From Sphingomonadaceae bacterium (GTDB taxonomy: Bacteria > Pseudomonadota > Alphaproteobacteria > Sphingomonadales > Sphingomonadaceae): DNA of 6,557 nucleotides. The DNA is taken from positions 1 through 6,557 of the forward strand of contig JACFNY010000119.1 of NCBI GenBank assembly GCA_019454625.1, written 5' to 3'. Positions within the stretch are counted from its first letter, which is position 1; each line of letters starts with the position of its first letter. Under the pieces are notes generated by a model. The model ran no database searches. It was not told where the DNA came from and worked only from the letters and a program-made list of their open reading frames with translations. Both the position numbers and the translations under genes were made by a program. Of the stretch, positions 5,015 through 6,557 are shown one piece after another.

Positions 5015-5658
5015 CGCGATGCGGGCGGCGGCCCGCCGAGGAAATCGGCGGCGCTGAAGCCTTCGGGCGCCGCGACCTCGACGATCGGCTCGGGGCGGTT
5101 GTCGTATTCCATGCGGAGCGCGCGCGTGATGACGGCGTGCATGTCGTAGAGGCAGGTGATGTAGGTGAACTCGAATATCTGCTCGTCGTCCCAGAAGGTC
5201 TTCAGCTTCTGGAACACGGCGTCGGGGACGCGCCCGCCCGCGACGGACAGGCAGTCCGCATAGGCGAGCACGGCGCGCTCCTCGTCGCTGAACAGGCCGG
5301 ACACCGTCCAGTGCGGGATGGCGGCGATCTTCTCGTCGCTGACGCCGAGGCCGCGCAGCGACTTGCAGTGCTGCGAGAAGACGAACTGGCTCTGCTTCAC
5401 CCACCCGGCGCGCGTCTGCCCGAGCTCGCGCAGCACGGGGTCGATGCGGCGCGCCGGGTTCCGGTAGAGCGCGAAGCCGTCGACGGCGTGCCGGAAGATG
5501 TCGGGCGAGAGCGCGTAGACGGTCCACCAGTCGCCCGGCGTGCCGGTCGCGGTGCCCGGCTCGGCGACGGGGCAGCGGTCGCCGAACAGCCGGTCATAGT
5601 AGCGCTCGACGACCTCGTCCCTGACCTCGGAGCGGGGCACCTGGCGGAGCACGGGCAT
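5011..5658 (-). CDS. Carboxymuconolactone decarboxylase (AhpD-like fold) family protein, 215 aa
   Basis: The protein has the all-helical AhpD/CMD layout: the segment LRELGQTRAGWVKQSQFVFSQHCKSLRGLGVSDEKIAAI (about 76-114) aligns with the family's active-site helices, and SGLFSDEERAVLAYADCLS and DDEQIFEFTYITCLYDMHAVITRAL with the later conserved helices. AhpD-type thiol peroxidases need CxxCH. Here the region is SQHCK (H97, C98), with no CxxC pair, so that redox chemistry is unlikely. The N-terminal 75 residues (including DPVAEPGTATGTPGDWW-like text at about 29-45) are longer than in a minimal CMD protein. I recall similar proteins in sphingomonads, without a proven substrate. No signal peptide is visible, so it is probably cytosolic. 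The start at 5658 is supported by AGGAA (5670-5666) 7 nt upstream. It is 82 nt downstream of the malate synthase gene and on the same strand, with no clear functional link. Confidence 0.85.
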   Translation of the reverse strand: MPVLRQVPRSEVRDEVVERYYDRLFGDRCPVAEPGTATGTPGDWWTVYALSPDIFRHAVDGFALYRNPARRIDPVLRELGQTRAGWVKQSQFVFSQHCKSLRGLGVSDEKIAAIPHWTVSGLFSDEERAVLAYADCLSVAGGRVPDAVFQKLKTFWDDEQIFEFTYITCLYDMHAVITRALRMEYDNRPEPIVEVAAPEGFSAADFLGGPPPASR

Positions 5659-5740
5659 GGGCGGGTTCCTGTCGCCGTTGATTACGGGCCGACCGTGCGA
5701 ACCGCCCTCGCCGGTGTCAACCGGATATATAGAACCCTAA
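5659..5740 (-). other. Intergenic gap between malate synthase G and the CMD-like gene
   Basis: This 82-nt gap contains CCGGT-GTCA-ACCGG (5711-5724), a 5-bp stem that is a weak terminator candidate. The same place reads TTGACA on the minus strand (5720-5715), a perfect -35 hexamer. No convincing -10 lies at 16-18 nt: the sequence there is CACGGT, and TAATCA (5684-5679) is about 30 nt away. An AT-rich patch (5725-5740) follows the malate synthase stop. Whether the CMD-like gene has its own promoter cannot be settled. Confidence 0.35.
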
Positions 5741-6557
5741 CTATTTCGCGGCCTTCACCTTCGCGCGGAAGGCGTGCAGCAGCGGCTCGGTGTAGCCGCT
5801 CGGCTGGCTGACGCCTTCCAACACCAGCGCGCGCGCCGCCTGATAGGCGAGGCTCGTGTCTTCGTGCCCCGACATCGGCCGGTAGAGCGGATCGCCCGCG
5901 TTCTGCGCATCCACCTTCGCGGCCATGCGCGCGAACGCCGCGTCGACGTCCGCCGCCGTGCAGACGCCGTGCAGCAGCCAGTTCGCCATGTGCTGAGAGG
6001 AGATGCGCAAGGTGGCGCGGTCCTCCATCAGGCCGATGTCGTGGATGTCCGGCACCTTCGAGCAGCCGACGCCCTGATCCACCCAGCGCACCACGTAGCC
6101 GAGAATGCCCTGCGCGTTGTTGTCGAGCTCCTGCCGGATCTCGTCGGGAGACCAGTTGTGCCCGGCGGCAAGCGGAATGGTGAGCAGCGCACCCAGACTG
6201 TCGATGCCCTCCGCGCGGCGCTCCGCCTGCCGCGCGAACACATCGACGGCGTGATAGTGCGTGGCGTGCAGTGTCGCGGCGGTGGGCGAAGGCACCCATG
6301 CCGTGTTCGCGCCGGTACGCGGATGGCCGATCTTCTGCTCCAGCATGTCCGCCATGCGGTCGGGCGCGGCCCACATGCCCTTGCCGATCTGCGCCTTGCC
6401 GGAAAGCCCGCAGGCGAGGCCGATCTGCACGTTGCGGTTCTCGTAGGCGGTGATCCACGCGGACGTCTTCATGTCGCCCTTGCGGATCATCGCGCCCGCG
6501 CGCATCGAGGTGTGGATCTCGTCGCCGGTGCGGTCGAGGAAGCCGGTGTTGATGAAG
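5741..6557 (-). CDS. glcB: Malate synthase G, C-terminal 271 residues; 5' part outside the window
   Basis: Malate synthase G condenses glyoxylate with acetyl-CoA to (S)-malate in the glyoxylate cycle, in the cytosol. The frame is open through the window edge ([18 protein letters not shown] before the internal Met at 6505), so the visible part is somewhat over a third of an enzyme that is usually about 720 residues. Segments identical or nearly so to the E. coli enzyme include [58 protein letters not shown] and [35 protein letters not shown] contains the Cys and the catalytic base Asp known from E. coli (C617 and D631), 14 residues apart as expected. The end [14 protein letters not shown] is complete, with stop TAG at 5743-5741. 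It looks functional. The ATG at 6505 is an internal Met, not the start. Confidence 0.95.
   Translation of the reverse strand, partial: FINTGFLDRTGDEIHTSMRAGAMIRKGDMKTSAWITAYENRNVQIGLACGLSGKAQIGKGMWAAPDRMADMLEQKIGHPRTGANTAWVPSPTAATLHATHYHAVDVFARQAERRAEGIDSLGALLTIPLAAGHNWSPDEIRQELDNNAQGILGYVVRWVDQGVGCSKVPDIHDIGLMEDRATLRISSQHMANWLLHGVCTAADVDAAFARMAAKVDAQNAGDPLYRPMSGHEDTSLAYQAARALVLEGVSQPSGYTEPLLHAFRAKVKAAK

Noticed and set aside
5021..5036. GCGGGC-GGCG-GCCCGC hairpin near the end of the CMD-like gene
   Set aside because: It lies within coding sequence for a Pro/Ala-rich tail and is probably a by-product of GC-rich codons.
5715..5720. Perfect TTGACA -35 on the minus strand before the CMD-like gene
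   Set aside because: There is no acceptable -10 at normal spacing, and the hexamer lies inside a small inverted repeat. It is not called as a promoter.
1..6557. tRNA, rRNA, CRISPR array, insertion sequence or phage genes
   Set aside because: None were seen. There are no clover-leaf-like segments, spaced repeats, transposase motifs or target-site duplications, and base composition is uniform apart from short intergenic gaps.

Overview
This is a GC-rich, densely coding window from a Gram-negative bacterium, probably an alphaproteobacterium and most likely a sphingomonad. The lineage is inferred from the GC-rich codon use, the Porin_5-like porin, the G-rich intergenic hairpin element and the type of carboxymuconolactone-decarboxylase-like protein. 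It cannot be fixed to genus here. Seven or eight genes are present; the two at the window edges are cut.

Layout: 1-603 (minus) is most of a PaaG-like enoyl-CoA hydratase/isomerase, whose 3' end lies outside. 604-761 is an intergenic stretch with three inverted repeats. 762-1019 (minus) is a small exported PepSY-type protein. 1020-1127 is a divergent promoter region. 1128-1481, 1481-2143 and 2143-3498 (plus) form a tightly overlapping operon: a second exported PepSY-type protein, a PhoP-like response regulator and a PhoQ-like sensor kinase. 3499-3575 holds a strong hairpin and a perfect four-tract G-quadruplex motif between convergent genes. 3576-4868 (minus) is an outer-membrane porin with an N-terminal coiled coil. 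4869-5010 is its promoter region. 5011-5658 (minus) is a carboxymuconolactone-decarboxylase-like protein. 5741-6557 (minus) is the C-terminal part of malate synthase G.

The main observation is regulatory. The same direct-repeat signal, GTCAG-N6-GTCAG (an 11-bp period, one helical turn, often with the octamer GTCAGCGA), lies in the divergent region between the two PepSY genes and again in front of the porin gene. At three promoters the last half-site sits 11 nt before a plausible -10 hexamer. This is close to the architecture of PhoP-box promoters, where an OmpR-family regulator covers the -35 region. I infer that the PhoP-like regulator encoded here controls its own operon, the divergent PepSY gene and the downstream porin. 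That would make a local regulon of sensor kinase, regulator, two small periplasmic PepSY proteins (possible sensor modulators) and an outer-membrane channel. The signal is unknown.

The flanking metabolic genes (beta-oxidation or aromatic-acid type hydratase, glyoxylate-cycle malate synthase) look like ordinary chromosomal genes. There is no sign of mobile elements, tRNA genes or CRISPR arrays.
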